Translations under genes and position numbers: made by a program | DNA from: JAZFYD01 sp036443405 | GTDB taxonomy: Bacteria > Planctomycetota > PLA2 | Direction: 5' to 3' | Assembly: GCA_036443405.1 (NCBI GenBank) | Contig: JAZFYD010000010.1 | Span: forward strand, 1 to 45,196 | DNA: 45,196 nucleotides | The notes under the pieces: generated by a model | The model's input: only the letters and a program-made list of their open reading frames with translations | The model's database searches: none | Told to the model about the DNA's origin: nothing | Shown: in pieces, positions 8,048 to 16,239 of the stretch | Numbering within the stretch: the stretch's first letter is position 1 | Layout of the letters: each line of letters begins with the position of its first letter

Positions 8048-9055
8048 CTACTTTCGCTCCGCGATCTTAAGGAGATAGAGCAACGCTTCGGCACGGGCAG
8101 CGGCTTTGGTGCCGGCGTTCTTGTCGATGAACTTCTGCACCTTCTTCTGGCAGGAATCGAGGTCCTCGCGGTCCTTCCCGGCCGCGTTGAACCGGTCTTT
8201 CAGCTTCGCGAGCTTCTTGCTGAGGGAAAGCTCCTTCTTGACGCTCGCATCGGCCTTGAGCGTCTTGCTCGTTTCCGCCGCGTTGATCGCAAGCTCCGAT
8301 CCGGCGTAGTACTTTTGCAGCCTCCCAAGGACGTCGAAGGTCCGGCCATAGAGACCCGACTCCGCCGTCTCTTTCGCGGTGCGGTCCCAGTAGCCGACGA
8401 GGTCGGAGACACGCCTTAGCAGATACTTCGCGTCGGTCTGTCCCTGTTCGCTGGTCGCGCCATCCTCAACGAGTTGCGTGGCCAGCTTTTCGGTTTCGGC
8501 GAGACGGCCCTTCTTGAACGCGGCCGCCGCCTGCTTTGCTTCCGAACGGATCTTGCGCAGGCCAAAGTCGGTGGTCCTGCGGAGGTGCTTCTCGACATCG
8601 CTGGCCTTCAAGCTGCCCGGGTGTCCGTGCCACACGACCTTGCCGTCCGGCGCCACGAGGTACGCATGCGGGATCCCGCCGCCGCCGTAGCTTGCCTTGG
8701 TTTGCTCGCGGTCAACCATGGCGACCGGATAGGTCAGCCCGTTCTTCTTGATGAACGCCTGAACCGTCTCGGGCTTTTCGTTCGTAACCGCCATGATCCG
8801 AAACCCCTTTTCTTCAAAGCTCTCACGGAGCTTGTTCAGGTGGGGAACCTGAGTTTTGCAGGGGCCTCACCAAGTGGCCCAGAACTCGACCAGAACGGCT
8901 TTGCCGCGGAAGTCTTCCACGGCTGACCCCTCGGCCTTGTTGAACCAGTGGGTGGCTTCCAGATTGGGTGCGGGGTCTCCGGTGAGGCGTTTCCAGTCTG
9001 CCTGGGCGGTTGCCGCCGCTGCGGTCAACGTGAGTGCGATTGCGAATGTTTTCAT
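8048..9055 (-). CDS. TlpA-like thioredoxin-fold selenoprotein (in-frame UGA at codon 63)
   Basis: The reading frame is split by one UGA (8869-8867). I annotate it as selenocysteine, giving a 335-aa protein. Upstream: ATG 9055 with GGGAG a few bases before it, a signal peptide (MKTFAIALTLTAAAATAQA), then GDPAPNLEATHWFN and VLVEFWATW. Downstream, in the same frame: GPCKTQVPHLNKLRESFEEKGFRIMAVTNE. The UGA therefore replaces the first cysteine of the WATWCGPC motif, giving a UxxC active site. The fold continues to GIPHAYLVAPDGKVVWHG (cis-Pro region). The last ~150 residues are charged helices of unknown role. It probably acts as a periplasmic thiol-disulfide oxidoreductase. The GNAT gene is 48 bp upstream. 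A truncated gene or sequencing error is less likely, because the UGA sits exactly on the catalytic Cys and the frame is kept. Confidence 0.85.
8836..8852 (-). promoter_or_regulatory. Candidate SECIS hairpin of the TlpA-like gene
   Basis: On the minus strand TCAGGT-TCCCC-ACCTGA forms a perfect 6-bp stem with a 5-nt loop, starting 15 nt after the UGA at 8867. The position fits a bacterial SECIS, which lies within the coding region just downstream of UGA. A GGU-U step is at the top of the 5' arm rather than fully inside the loop, so the match to the E. coli form is partial. Confidence 0.55.
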
Positions 9056-9102
9056 GTCGCTCCCTATTACGTCCGTAGCCGTTCCATTTACTGAGCCCGA
9101 TC

Positions 9103-9606
9103 TTACTGCGCCCGCCTGATGGGAGCCATCCCGTCCGCGGCGGCGGCGAGGGCGTCCCGGGACAACCGGCAGGTCCGCCACTCCGGCATGGGCGGTGCGC
9201 CGAGGTTTTCGTAAAAGCCGATCGCCGGCTTGTTCCAGTCCAGAACGGCCCATTCGAGCCGGCCACAGCCGCGATCCACGGCGATGCGCGCCAGCTGACA
9301 CAAGAGCGCCTTGCCGATGCCCTGGCCACGGAGTTCCGGCGGCACGAACAGATCCTCGAGATAGAGACCCGGCTTGCCGCGCCACGTCGAATAGGTGCCG
9401 AAATACAACGCGAAGCCCACAGCGTCGTCGCCGCGCTCCGCGAGCAGGCATTCAAAGGGCGGCGGGTCCTGTTCGATCTGCCGGCTCAGCGTGGCCGCAT
9501 CCACTTCCACCGCGTCGGGTTCCTTTTCGTAGTCCGCCAACCCCTGGATGAATCGAAGCAGAACCGGTGCGTCACTCGACCGGGCGAAACGAATCGTGAA
9601 ATCCAT
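9103..9606 (-). CDS. GNAT-family N-acetyltransferase
   Basis: A 167-aa acetyl-CoA-dependent acetyltransferase. Motif A is clear as VPPELRGQGIGKALLCQLARIA (pyrophosphate-binding Q/RxxGxG/A), followed by WAVLDWNKPAIGFYENLGA, which is characteristic of the diamine/thialysine acetyltransferase branch. The N-terminal half (IRFARSSDAPVLLRFIQGLADYEK) also matches that branch. The substrate is probably a small amine or amino acid, but the sequence alone cannot fix it. I chose the start at MDFTIR (9606) because the family begins there; an ATG at 9624 is in frame. It is the first gene of a two-gene unit with the TlpA-like selenoprotein 48 bp downstream and diverges from the class III aminotransferase. 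Confidence 0.8.
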   Translation of the reverse strand: MDFTIRFARSSDAPVLLRFIQGLADYEKEPDAVEVDAATLSRQIEQDPPPFECLLAERGDDAVGFALYFGTYSTWRGKPGLYLEDLFVPPELRGQGIGKALLCQLARIAVDRGCGRLEWAVLDWNKPAIGFYENLGAPPMPEWRTCRLSRDALAAAADGMAPIRRAQ

Positions 9607-9696
9607 CGCGGCAATGTAGCGCAAGTCGACCGCTCAGGTTCTTCTGACGCCTCTGATACGCTCCTTCCGTCGGTACCGTACGCGAGGAACCCTGCG

Positions 9697-11205
9697 ATGA
9701 AGAACACCCAAACGCCCACCCCCAAAACCGCAACGGAGAAGCTCGAGGCGCTTCGCAGCCTGGGCGGCACGCGCGTCACCGAGGGCCTGCCGGGAATTCT
9801 CGTTGACCGCTTTCTCGCAACGGACCCCAACCTCGAACTCGCGATCGAACGCGCTTGGGCTCGGTACGAAGAGGTCGCCGCGGAGTTTCCGGATCTGCCG
9901 GGCGCCGATGAGTCCGACCAGATCGATCGCGTGCAGGACTGCATCGTCAACTTCTATGGCCGCGACCTCGTGAATCCGTATGTGGCGCTCGGCGCGGCGG
10001 GCCCGTGGGTGGTGACGTTGAAGGGCGCGGTGTTACACGACTCGGGCGGGTACGGGATGCTCGGCCAAGGGCACGCGCCGGCGCACGTGCTCGAAGCGAT
10101 GGCGCGGCCGCAGGCGATGGCGAACGTGATGACGCCGAGTGTTTCGCAGATGCGGTTGGTGCGTGCGCTCAAGAACGAGATCGGGCATCGCCGCGACGAC
10201 GGGTGCCCGTTCACGGGTTTCCTGTTCATGAACAGCGGATCGGAGTCGGTGAGCGTCGCCGCGCGCATCTCGGACTTGAATGCGAAGGTCATGACCGATC
10301 CTGGAGGTTTGCACGCGGGCAAACCGATTCGGCGGCTCGCGCTCAGCGGCGGGTTTCACGGCCGCACGACGCGGCCGGCGCTCTTTTCGGATTCCAAGGT
10401 CTACAGCGAGCGCCTCGCCTCGTTTCGCGATGCAACACCGCTTTGCACCGTGGTCGCGAACGACATCGACGGGCTCAAGCGCGCGTTCGGCGACGCGGAC
10501 AACGATGGCGTGTTCATCGAGGCGCTCTTCATGGAGCCCGTGATGGGCGAGGGCAACCCCGGCGTCGGCCAAACCCGCGCGTTCTACGAGGCGGCGCGCG
10601 AGTTGACCGCGGCGCACGGCTCGATACTCCTCGTCGATTCGATTCAGGCCGGCTTGCGCACGCACGGCGTGCTGTCGATTCTCGACTATCCGGGTTTTGA
10701 GGATTGCACGCCGCCGGATCTCGAGACGTATTCCAAGGCGCTCAACGCCGGACAGTACCCGCTCTCCGTACTCGCGATGGCGCCAAGGACCGCCGCGATG
10801 CTGCAGCCGGGCGTCTACGGCAACACGATGACGGCCAACCCGCGCGCGATGGACGTCGGCACGATCGTCCTCGAATCGCTGACGCCGGAGCTGCGCGAGA
10901 ACATCCGCGAGCGCGGGCGCGAGTTTGTCGCGATGCTGAAGGATCTCGCAACGGAGATGGACGGCGCGATCACCGGCGTCGAGGGAACCGGGCTGCTCGT
11001 CGCATGCAGTCTCGATCCTGCGCGGTACAAGTCCCACGGCACGAACAGCACCGAGGAGTACCTGCGCACGAGGGGCTTCGGCGTGATCCACGGCGGTCAG
11101 AACGCGCTGCGATACACCCCGCACTTTGCGGTCACGACATCCGAACTTTCGATGATCGTTGATTCCATTCGGGACGCGCTGGTGAACGGACCGCAAAGTC
11201 AATGA
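9697..11205 (+). CDS. Class III PLP-dependent aminotransferase
   Basis: A 502-aa aminotransferase of the acetylornithine/4-aminobutyrate type. Landmarks are MNSGSESVSVAARISD (phosphate-binding segment), SGGFHGRT, ALFMEPVMGEGNPG, SILLVDSIQAGLRTHG (Asp that contacts the pyridine N) and the PLP lysine in ETYSKALNAGQYPLSV. The C-terminal domain includes GTGLLVACSLDPA. The N-terminal extension of about 60 residues and the central insertions are longer than in ordinary members (420-460 aa). The amino donor and acceptor cannot be inferred, and no pathway partner lies nearby. The last codons are duplicated about 150 bp downstream. It diverges from the GNAT gene. Confidence 0.8.
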   Translation: MKNTQTPTPKTATEKLEALRSLGGTRVTEGLPGILVDRFLATDPNLELAIERAWARYEEVAAEFPDLPGADESDQIDRVQDCIVNFYGRDLVNPYVALGAAGPWVVTLKGAVLHDSGGYGMLGQGHAPAHVLEAMARPQAMANVMTPSVSQMRLVRALKNEIGHRRDDGCPFTGFLFMNSGSESVSVAARISDLNAKVMTDPGGLHAGKPIRRLALSGGFHGRTTRPALFSDSKVYSERLASFRDATPLCTVVANDIDGLKRAFGDADNDGVFIEALFMEPVMGEGNPGVGQTRAFYEAARELTAAHGSILLVDSIQAGLRTHGVLSILDYPGFEDCTPPDLETYSKALNAGQYPLSVLAMAPRTAAMLQPGVYGNTMTANPRAMDVGTIVLESLTPELRENIRERGREFVAMLKDLATEMDGAITGVEGTGLLVACSLDPARYKSHGTNSTEEYLRTRGFGVIHGGQNALRYTPHFAVTTSELSMIVDSIRDALVNGPQSQ

Positions 11206-11208
11206 TGT

Positions 11209-11262
11209 CTGCCCAACGGCTGACGCCGTTGGAGCCATGCGTTCGCGGCGTCTGAGATGGTG
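11209..11262. repeat. Dispersed palindromic repeat, copy 2
   Basis: CCAACGGC-TGAC-GCCGTTGG at 11213-11232 with its conserved flank (GGAGCC...GTCTGAGATGGTGG). It begins within 10 bp of the aminotransferase stop codon, in the orientation opposite to the copy at 837-892. Confidence 0.75.
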
Positions 11263-11294
11263 GCGCCGGTCACGGGTTTGTTCGGACGACTCAA

Positions 11295-11354
11295 GAACTC
11301 TCGATGATCGTCGATTCCATTCGAGACGCGCTGGTGAACGGACCGCGCCGTTAA
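11295..11354 (+). pseudogene. Duplicated tail of the class III aminotransferase gene
   Basis: This stretch repeats 11143-11202 with only a few silent or third-position changes and still reads ELSMIVDSIRDALVNGP followed by RR and a TAA stop. The genuine gene ends ...GPQSQ and UGA. The repeat unit is about 152 bp and includes the palindrome that follows each copy. It has no start and is not a gene in itself; it marks a local tandem duplication. Confidence 0.8.
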
Positions 11355-11356
11355 GC

Positions 11357-11410
11357 TTGCCCGACGGCTGACGCCGTTGGAGCCATGCGTTCGTTGCGTC
11401 TGGGATGTGG
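11357..11410. repeat. Dispersed palindromic repeat, copy 3
   Basis: CCGACGGC-TGAC-GCCGTTGG at 11361-11380. One A-to-G change turns a pair into a G-U wobble, so the stem is kept. It is part of the duplicated 152-bp unit and lies just before the convergent end of the SpoIIAA-like gene. Confidence 0.75.
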
Positions 11411-11445
11411 CCGGCTTGGTCGGTTACTTAACGCTTCCGCCGCGC

Positions 11446-11829
11446 CTAGTCGGTTTCGGGGGTCGCCGGTTCGCGTAGCCACGCACGGGCGGCGTCGATC
11501 TCGGCGGTCGGGAAAAAACACATCTCAGCGGAAAACAGCGGGTCGACGATCTTGGTGATCTTGCCAATCCACTCCTGGTCGGCGACACCCGCGACGCGCT
11601 CGATGTTCTTCAGGTTCTTGAATCCCCAGCGCAGGTTCTCCCAAAACGCGGAGAGCTCGATCGTCACGAGCGCGGGGCCGCGAATCTGCTTGAGCATCCG
11701 CACCTTGCCGTGCTCCGCGATGACCGCGTTCGTGGCGTCGAGCAACGGGACCAGTTCATCCTTTGTGGCCTTGCCCTCGATCACAAACTCGATGATGTTC
11801 GTGTCCGGGATCACTTCGTACTCGATCAT
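11446..11829 (-). CDS. SpoIIAA-like (STAS-related) protein
   Basis: A 127-aa soluble protein with no signal peptide or membrane segment. The pattern is that of the SpoIIAA-like family: an N-terminal beta-hairpin (EYEVIPDTNIIEFVIEGKATKDEL), a central LKQIRGPALVTIELSAFWENLRWGFKNLKNIERVAGVADQEW, and a C-terminal FFPTAEIDAARAWLRE. Members of this family adopt a STAS-like fold and may bind lipids or partners, but no biochemical role is settled. It appears to be transcribed alone, 94 bp after the lipoprotein gene start region on the same strand. Confidence 0.75.
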   Translation of the reverse strand: MIEYEVIPDTNIIEFVIEGKATKDELVPLLDATNAVIAEHGKVRMLKQIRGPALVTIELSAFWENLRWGFKNLKNIERVAGVADQEWIGKITKIVDPLFSAEMCFFPTAEIDAARAWLREPATPETD

Positions 11830-11923
11830 GGCGCTTCCTCCGAGGAGCGGCGACCTTCGCGACGGCGCGGAAACCCCGCGTCACGATTCAATCTAGCAAG
11901 GCCGCGGAGAAAGTCGGTCGCGG

Positions 11924-13237
11924 CTAGTGCGCAACGCGCACGTGGCCCGTCGCGAGATTCAGGCCGTGCAGCGCGTGCGCCGAGTCGCCCACGTAGTCGA
12001 GATAACGTTGCTCGTCCCGCTTGCGAATCGCCGGCAGGTGCTTGTGCAGCTCGACTTTTTCAAGACGCGCGACCAGGTTCACGAGATCTTCCACGGAGCT
12101 TCGCATCAGCTGCTTCTCCGCATCGCTCGGCTCGAACATGCCGATCGCCGCGAGTTTGTGCGTCAACTCGATGAAGTGCCCAATGAACTTGAAGCGTTGC
12201 TGCGTCACGAGGCTCTTCATTTTTGGGTGCTTCTTTTCAACCCGACTCAGGAGTTCCAAACGACGCGGATAGCTCCAAAACACGAGATCGATCACCTCGC
12301 GGAATTTCTCTCGATCGCCTTTTTGCCCAAAACCGCGGCCGAGCGCGTAGCCGATGCCCGACACGTAGTGGGCGCCACCGCAGGTGTACGCATCGAGACC
12401 CGGCTTCGGCTCCCCCGGCGCCTTGCCGCCAGCCATCACGCGGTGCTGCGGCGCGGTGACCTGCAGCAGGTTGAGCAACCCCTGATGCGCGTACCCGTCG
12501 AGAGTCATGGAGCGGCCATCCGCGCTCCATGCCAAATCCGAGGGCGCCCACGTCGCCAGCGCGCGCATGCCCCACGCGACGTTGTTCCAATGCATCACGC
12601 CGAGCCGGCCGCCGAGCACCCACGAGCGATGGAGGCAATGGCGGTAGAGATGCGCGAGTGTGTACTCCTCGCCACCCACGGCGACGACGCGGTCGGGTTT
12701 CGCTCCGCGCTCGGCCAACGCCTTGAGCACCAATTCGGGGTGCGCTTCGACGAATACGTCGACCGTCTTCGCCTCCCCGGTCGACGGATCCATGATCGTG
12801 CGCTTTTTCTGCAGCGGGAAGAACACGAGCGACTGACCGTCAACGACCTTCACCTGCGCGTAGGTCCCAAACAGGTAGTCGATCGCGTTCTCGCCGTTTG
12901 TCAGTTTGGTTTCCGTCCCAAGCGCCAAGATCGCGTGGCAGATCGCCCACGGGTTGTCGGGGTCGCGCGCGTAGGTGCGCACGATGGACTCAAGCGAGGC
13001 GCGCGCCGCGGCCACCGCCTCCGTCTCCTCGATGCGAACGGGCGTGACCGCCGACGTTTCCGGCAGCGACCAGGCGATGCTCGGCACCGTGGCACGGTCG
13101 GCGGACTTGTTGGCGGGCTTGCCGGCCGGCGCGTCGGACGCATCGTCTTGACAGGCCCCGAGGCAGAGTGCCACCGCGGCGACCAGAACAAAAACACTCC
13201 GCCACGAACGCGAGCGGGTCGACACCGAAACCGTCAT
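11924..13237 (-). CDS. Predicted lipoprotein of unknown function
   Basis: A 437-aa protein with an N-terminal hydrophobic segment and a lipobox ending at Cys29 (ALCLGAC), followed by an Ala/Asp/Lys-rich linker. This suggests it is a membrane-anchored periplasmic or surface protein. The mature part is mostly helical (ARASLESIVRTYARDPDNPWAICHAILALG..., LVFFPLQKKRTIMDPSTGEAKTV..., HRSWVLGGRLGVMHWNNVAWGMRALATWAP). It contains conserved-looking His and Cys residues in YRHCLHRSW and TCGGAHYVSG that could be ligands. I do not recognise the family. Helical pairs rich in Trp/His could indicate an alpha/alpha-toroid, but this is a guess. Confidence 0.6.
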   Translation of the reverse strand: MTVSVSTRSRSWRSVFVLVAAVALCLGACQDDASDAPAGKPANKSADRATVPSIAWSLPETSAVTPVRIEETEAVAAARASLESIVRTYARDPDNPWAICHAILALGTETKLTNGENAIDYLFGTYAQVKVVDGQSLVFFPLQKKRTIMDPSTGEAKTVDVFVEAHPELVLKALAERGAKPDRVVAVGGEEYTLAHLYRHCLHRSWVLGGRLGVMHWNNVAWGMRALATWAPSDLAWSADGRSMTLDGYAHQGLLNLLQVTAPQHRVMAGGKAPGEPKPGLDAYTCGGAHYVSGIGYALGRGFGQKGDREKFREVIDLVFWSYPRRLELLSRVEKKHPKMKSLVTQQRFKFIGHFIELTHKLAAIGMFEPSDAEKQLMRSSVEDLVNLVARLEKVELHKHLPAIRKRDEQRYLDYVGDSAHALHGLNLATGHVRVAH

Positions 13238-13432
13238 TGCTGAATCCTCGACGGCAACATAACCGGCGAAACGGCGACGGGTTGGAAGAACCGGCCGCCG
13301 GCCCGCTTGCTACCGCTCGAATCGTCTGGCAACGTGTCGAGGTGAGACGGTTCTTCGCGGCACCGCGTTCGGCAGGGGACTCGTGACGGCACTCGCCCTC
13401 GCCAGGCGACGCCTCCGCACGCTGTTTTGACG

Positions 13433-14176
13433 TCAGTCCGTTCCGTCGCGGGAGTCCCGACCATCGTTCGGAAAGTACGTGTCGATGTTGTCGTCGGTGA
13501 GTGTTGCATCCAGGTCAACCGCGCGGGGCAAGGGAGGATCTGCGGACCCGCGGTCCTCGCGCGTGCCAGGCTCCGGTCCGAAAACCGGCGGCGGCCGCGC
13601 GTCTTCCTCGACGACGAGGTCGTCGGTCTCGCCGGGCAATTCGGCGGGCGTGGGATCGCCCGGCGCTTCATCCGTGCGTTCGGCGCCGTGCGCGGTCAGC
13701 TCCGCGCTCAAACGACGCATCTTGAGGCGCGCTTCCTGAAGTTGGTACATCTCGCGAGCGTCGGCGCTCGCGGCCAAGGACCGCGTCAAGGCTCGGTATC
13801 GTTCCGCAAACGCCGTTCGAACCTGATCGTCGGTCCCGTCCGGCCCCAACCCCATGGCGCGAAGCGCACCGGCCCGATCGAGCCCCCGGAACGAGAGATT
13901 CGACAGCGCGCCGAGAATCGTGTCGACCGCGATCGTGAACTGCGGTTCGGGACGACTCTTCCGACCGAGAACGGTGTCTCGGGCCCGCACGCATCGCCGA
14001 AGAAGGGTTCGGTATCGGTCCTTCTCGCCGACCGTCGCGGCCGAGGTGAGAGCGCGTTTCAGCGGGCCGCTCTGCGCTTTGTACGCCATCATCACCTCGG
14101 CTTCGGTCGCCGTGGAACTGACGCCGAGAAGCGACAGAGCCTCCGGTCTGCTGAGCACGTTGGGATCGTCTTGCAT
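13433..14176 (-). CDS. Unknown cytosolic protein with two J-domain-like helical repeats
   Basis: About 247 aa from ATG 14176; a GTG at 14218 would add 14 residues. Two similar segments occur: LSRPEALSLLGVSSTATEAE followed by VMMAYKAQSGPLKR, and LDRAGALRAMGLGPDGTDDQ followed by VRTAFAERYRALTRSL. Each resembles the start of a DnaJ domain (helix, 'LGL..GATDEEIKKAYRKL'-type helix), but neither has the HPD motif needed to stimulate Hsp70. The C-terminal third is acidic and Pro-rich (DDLVVEEDARPPPVFGPEPG...), probably disordered. There is no signal peptide. No function is assigned. It is followed on the same strand, 195 bp later, by the lipoprotein gene. Confidence 0.55.
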   Translation of the reverse strand: MQDDPNVLSRPEALSLLGVSSTATEAEVMMAYKAQSGPLKRALTSAATVGEKDRYRTLLRRCVRARDTVLGRKSRPEPQFTIAVDTILGALSNLSFRGLDRAGALRAMGLGPDGTDDQVRTAFAERYRALTRSLAASADAREMYQLQEARLKMRRLSAELTAHGAERTDEAPGDPTPAELPGETDDLVVEEDARPPPVFGPEPGTREDRGSADPPLPRAVDLDATLTDDNIDTYFPNDGRDSRDGTD

Positions 14177-14386
14177 CACTAGCCGAGGACTCCCGGCACT
14201 TGGCTCGCCGACGCTCACTCAACAAGAACGCATCACTGAAGGAACACCGGCCTCCTCCGAATGCGCTACCAGGCCCGCGAGCACTTCCTCCGCGGCACTA
14301 CGTCTGTCCGCGGCACCAGTTCCTCCTCGCCCCGGAGTGTAGCCAATTCAGCGATTTAGGGCCATCCAGGGGCCAGAAACCGGAAA

Positions 14387-16174
14387 TCACGGCGACGCCT
14401 CGACCACCATCCTGCGAACGCCGAAGTGAACCTTGTCGGCCTGTTCGTCCCAGTACGAATCGAACGCGATCTGCCAGTTCTCGGAGGGGTTCTTGTCGTC
14501 GCGAACGATCACGCGGTAGTAGTACGTGCCCGGAGCAAGGGATGCGACGGGATAGCTATAGGTCACGGTATCGACCAGACCGAGGCTCTCCGTCACGATG
14601 CTCGGCGCGTCGAACTCCGGCGATGTCGCGAGCTGGAAATCGTACGTGAGCCCGTCGCCCTGAAGGTCGAAGCTCTCGTCCCAACGAAATAGGACGTCGG
14701 CGCCGACGACGTTGTCGGACATGAAGACGGGCATGGGGCGTTCGACCGTGTCCAAGAACTGCTGGTGTTTCGCCGCAACCAAGGCCGCAAGGCGCGCGCA
14801 CTCGGCGTCGAACTCAGCCAGTTTGGTCTGCGTGGACGATGCATCCAACACGGGCAGCTGGTTGAGATCGGGTGACTTCGCAACTTGCGGTCGCACCGTC
14901 GGTGTGTAGGAGTCGATCAGAGTCTGCACCTGTGATGCGGACGCGTACTGATCCCGAATCTCGGTCATCTTGGCCGTCAGTTCCGCGAGCGCACCCGGCT
15001 GCTTCAGAAAGCGGAGGTGAAGCGTAGCCGCCCACCAGTTGGCGATGCTGCGCTGCCAGCGTCCAAGCTGTTCCACCTGGGCCTGAACGGGCTGTCCGTA
15101 GAAATCGAACGCGCCGTCATAGTCCCACGGAAGGAAATAAAACGTCGACGTTCCGTCGGGCCGGTAGAGGAAGAAGTTCTGAGAGTTCGTGTCGACGTTG
15201 TCGAACAGGATGCTGCAGGCCAACCACGTCAGGTAGTTCGGCCGGTTGAAGTAGGTCGCGAAGACCTCCTCGAAGTCGGTGCCGCCGTCGTTCAACTCAT
15301 CGAGCATCGCGAGTAGAGGTGCGTGGTCCTTGCCCTCCTTGATCTCGAGAATCTCCTCAAACGCGTCCTCGTCGTATGTCGGGTCCGACTTGAGCTTGAG
15401 GCTGTCCGGATGACGTCCGAACTCGAAGAACTCGGCCTTGTAAATCGTGGCGTCGGGATCGAGGCGGTGCGCTTCGAGGAAATAGTCGTCGACCCGCTCC
15501 ACGTGGGTGAAGAGGCCGTAGTCCACAAACCCCCTGCCGTCGGCTTGATCCACGTAGAGCCGCACGAACTGGGTCCGCAGGCTTGTGATGTGCGGGATCT
15601 GCGAGAGGAGATCGAAACAGAGCTTGTTGCGCAACCGTGAGAGGTCATACGGGTGCTTGTTCAGATTCAGGACGCGCTGCCCGCGCCAGAGATCCTGTGC
15701 ATCCTTGCTGTCCAACTTGATGCGGTAGGACTTCTGCTCGGTTCGCCGCGTCGATGCGCCGCGCAGCCGAAGCTCCGCGTTCGCGTCGCCGCCCGAACCG
15801 GGCAGGTCCGTGATCTCGAGGATCAGATTCACTTCGGCCTTGCAGCCGTCGTTTTTCAGGATGTCCTGGTCGACGTCGTCGAGGGTCGTCCCGATCCCGT
15901 CGTTCGGGTCGATGAACGGGCAGTCGGTGTCCTCCTCCGACTCGGGGTTGTCCTCCGGCCGAATCGTGATGTACACGTCGATGAGGTCGGTACCCGGCTC
16001 CGAGTAGACGGGCATGTGATCCTGCAAGTCGGCACCCGTGGTGAGGGGCCCGCCACCGTCATCGCCGCCGTCGCTACCGCCGCTACCGTCGCCTCCCCCG
16101 CCGCCGCCGCACGAAACGAGCAGCAGAAACGCGGGTACGCACAAACACACAACACGCCGGGGGAAACTCTGCAT
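14387..16174 (-). CDS. CotH kinase-family lipoprotein
   Basis: A 595-aa exported protein with lipobox LLLVSC (Cys22) and a Gly/Ser/Asp-rich linker. The CotH-kinase core is visible as ELRLRGASTRRTEQKSYRIKL, the RNKLCFDLLSQ helix, VRLYVDQADGRGFVDYGLFTHVERVDDYFLE, the catalytic-type ILFDNVDTNSQNFFLYRPDG and LPWDYDGAFDFYG (the metal-binding DYD). The last ~100 residues form a beta-sandwich (FRWDESFDLQGDGLTYDFQLATSPEF...APGTYYYRVIVRDD) of the fibronectin-like kind. CotH enzymes are atypical kinases that phosphorylate spore-coat or secreted proteins; in planctomycetes many are surface proteins with unknown targets. It has its own upstream spacing and no obvious operon partner. Confidence 0.85.
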   Translation of the reverse strand: MQSFPRRVVCLCVPAFLLLVSCGGGGGGDGSGGSDGGDDGGGPLTTGADLQDHMPVYSEPGTDLIDVYITIRPEDNPESEEDTDCPFIDPNDGIGTTLDDVDQDILKNDGCKAEVNLILEITDLPGSGGDANAELRLRGASTRRTEQKSYRIKLDSKDAQDLWRGQRVLNLNKHPYDLSRLRNKLCFDLLSQIPHITSLRTQFVRLYVDQADGRGFVDYGLFTHVERVDDYFLEAHRLDPDATIYKAEFFEFGRHPDSLKLKSDPTYDEDAFEEILEIKEGKDHAPLLAMLDELNDGGTDFEEVFATYFNRPNYLTWLACSILFDNVDTNSQNFFLYRPDGTSTFYFLPWDYDGAFDFYGQPVQAQVEQLGRWQRSIANWWAATLHLRFLKQPGALAELTAKMTEIRDQYASASQVQTLIDSYTPTVRPQVAKSPDLNQLPVLDASSTQTKLAEFDAECARLAALVAAKHQQFLDTVERPMPVFMSDNVVGADVLFRWDESFDLQGDGLTYDFQLATSPEFDAPSIVTESLGLVDTVTYSYPVASLAPGTYYYRVIVRDDKNPSENWQIAFDSYWDEQADKVHFGVRRMVVEASP

Positions 16175-16239
16175 AGCTATATCCTCTGTCGCCCCATCGG
16201 CATTTGCCCCGGCCGCCCTGAAGGCGGGGAATTCCCGGC

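Noticed and set aside
8867..8869. Frameshift or assembly error as the cause of the split thioredoxin gene
   Set aside because: The frame is the same before and after, only one base triplet is in question, and the same pattern occurs in three other genes at Cys positions.
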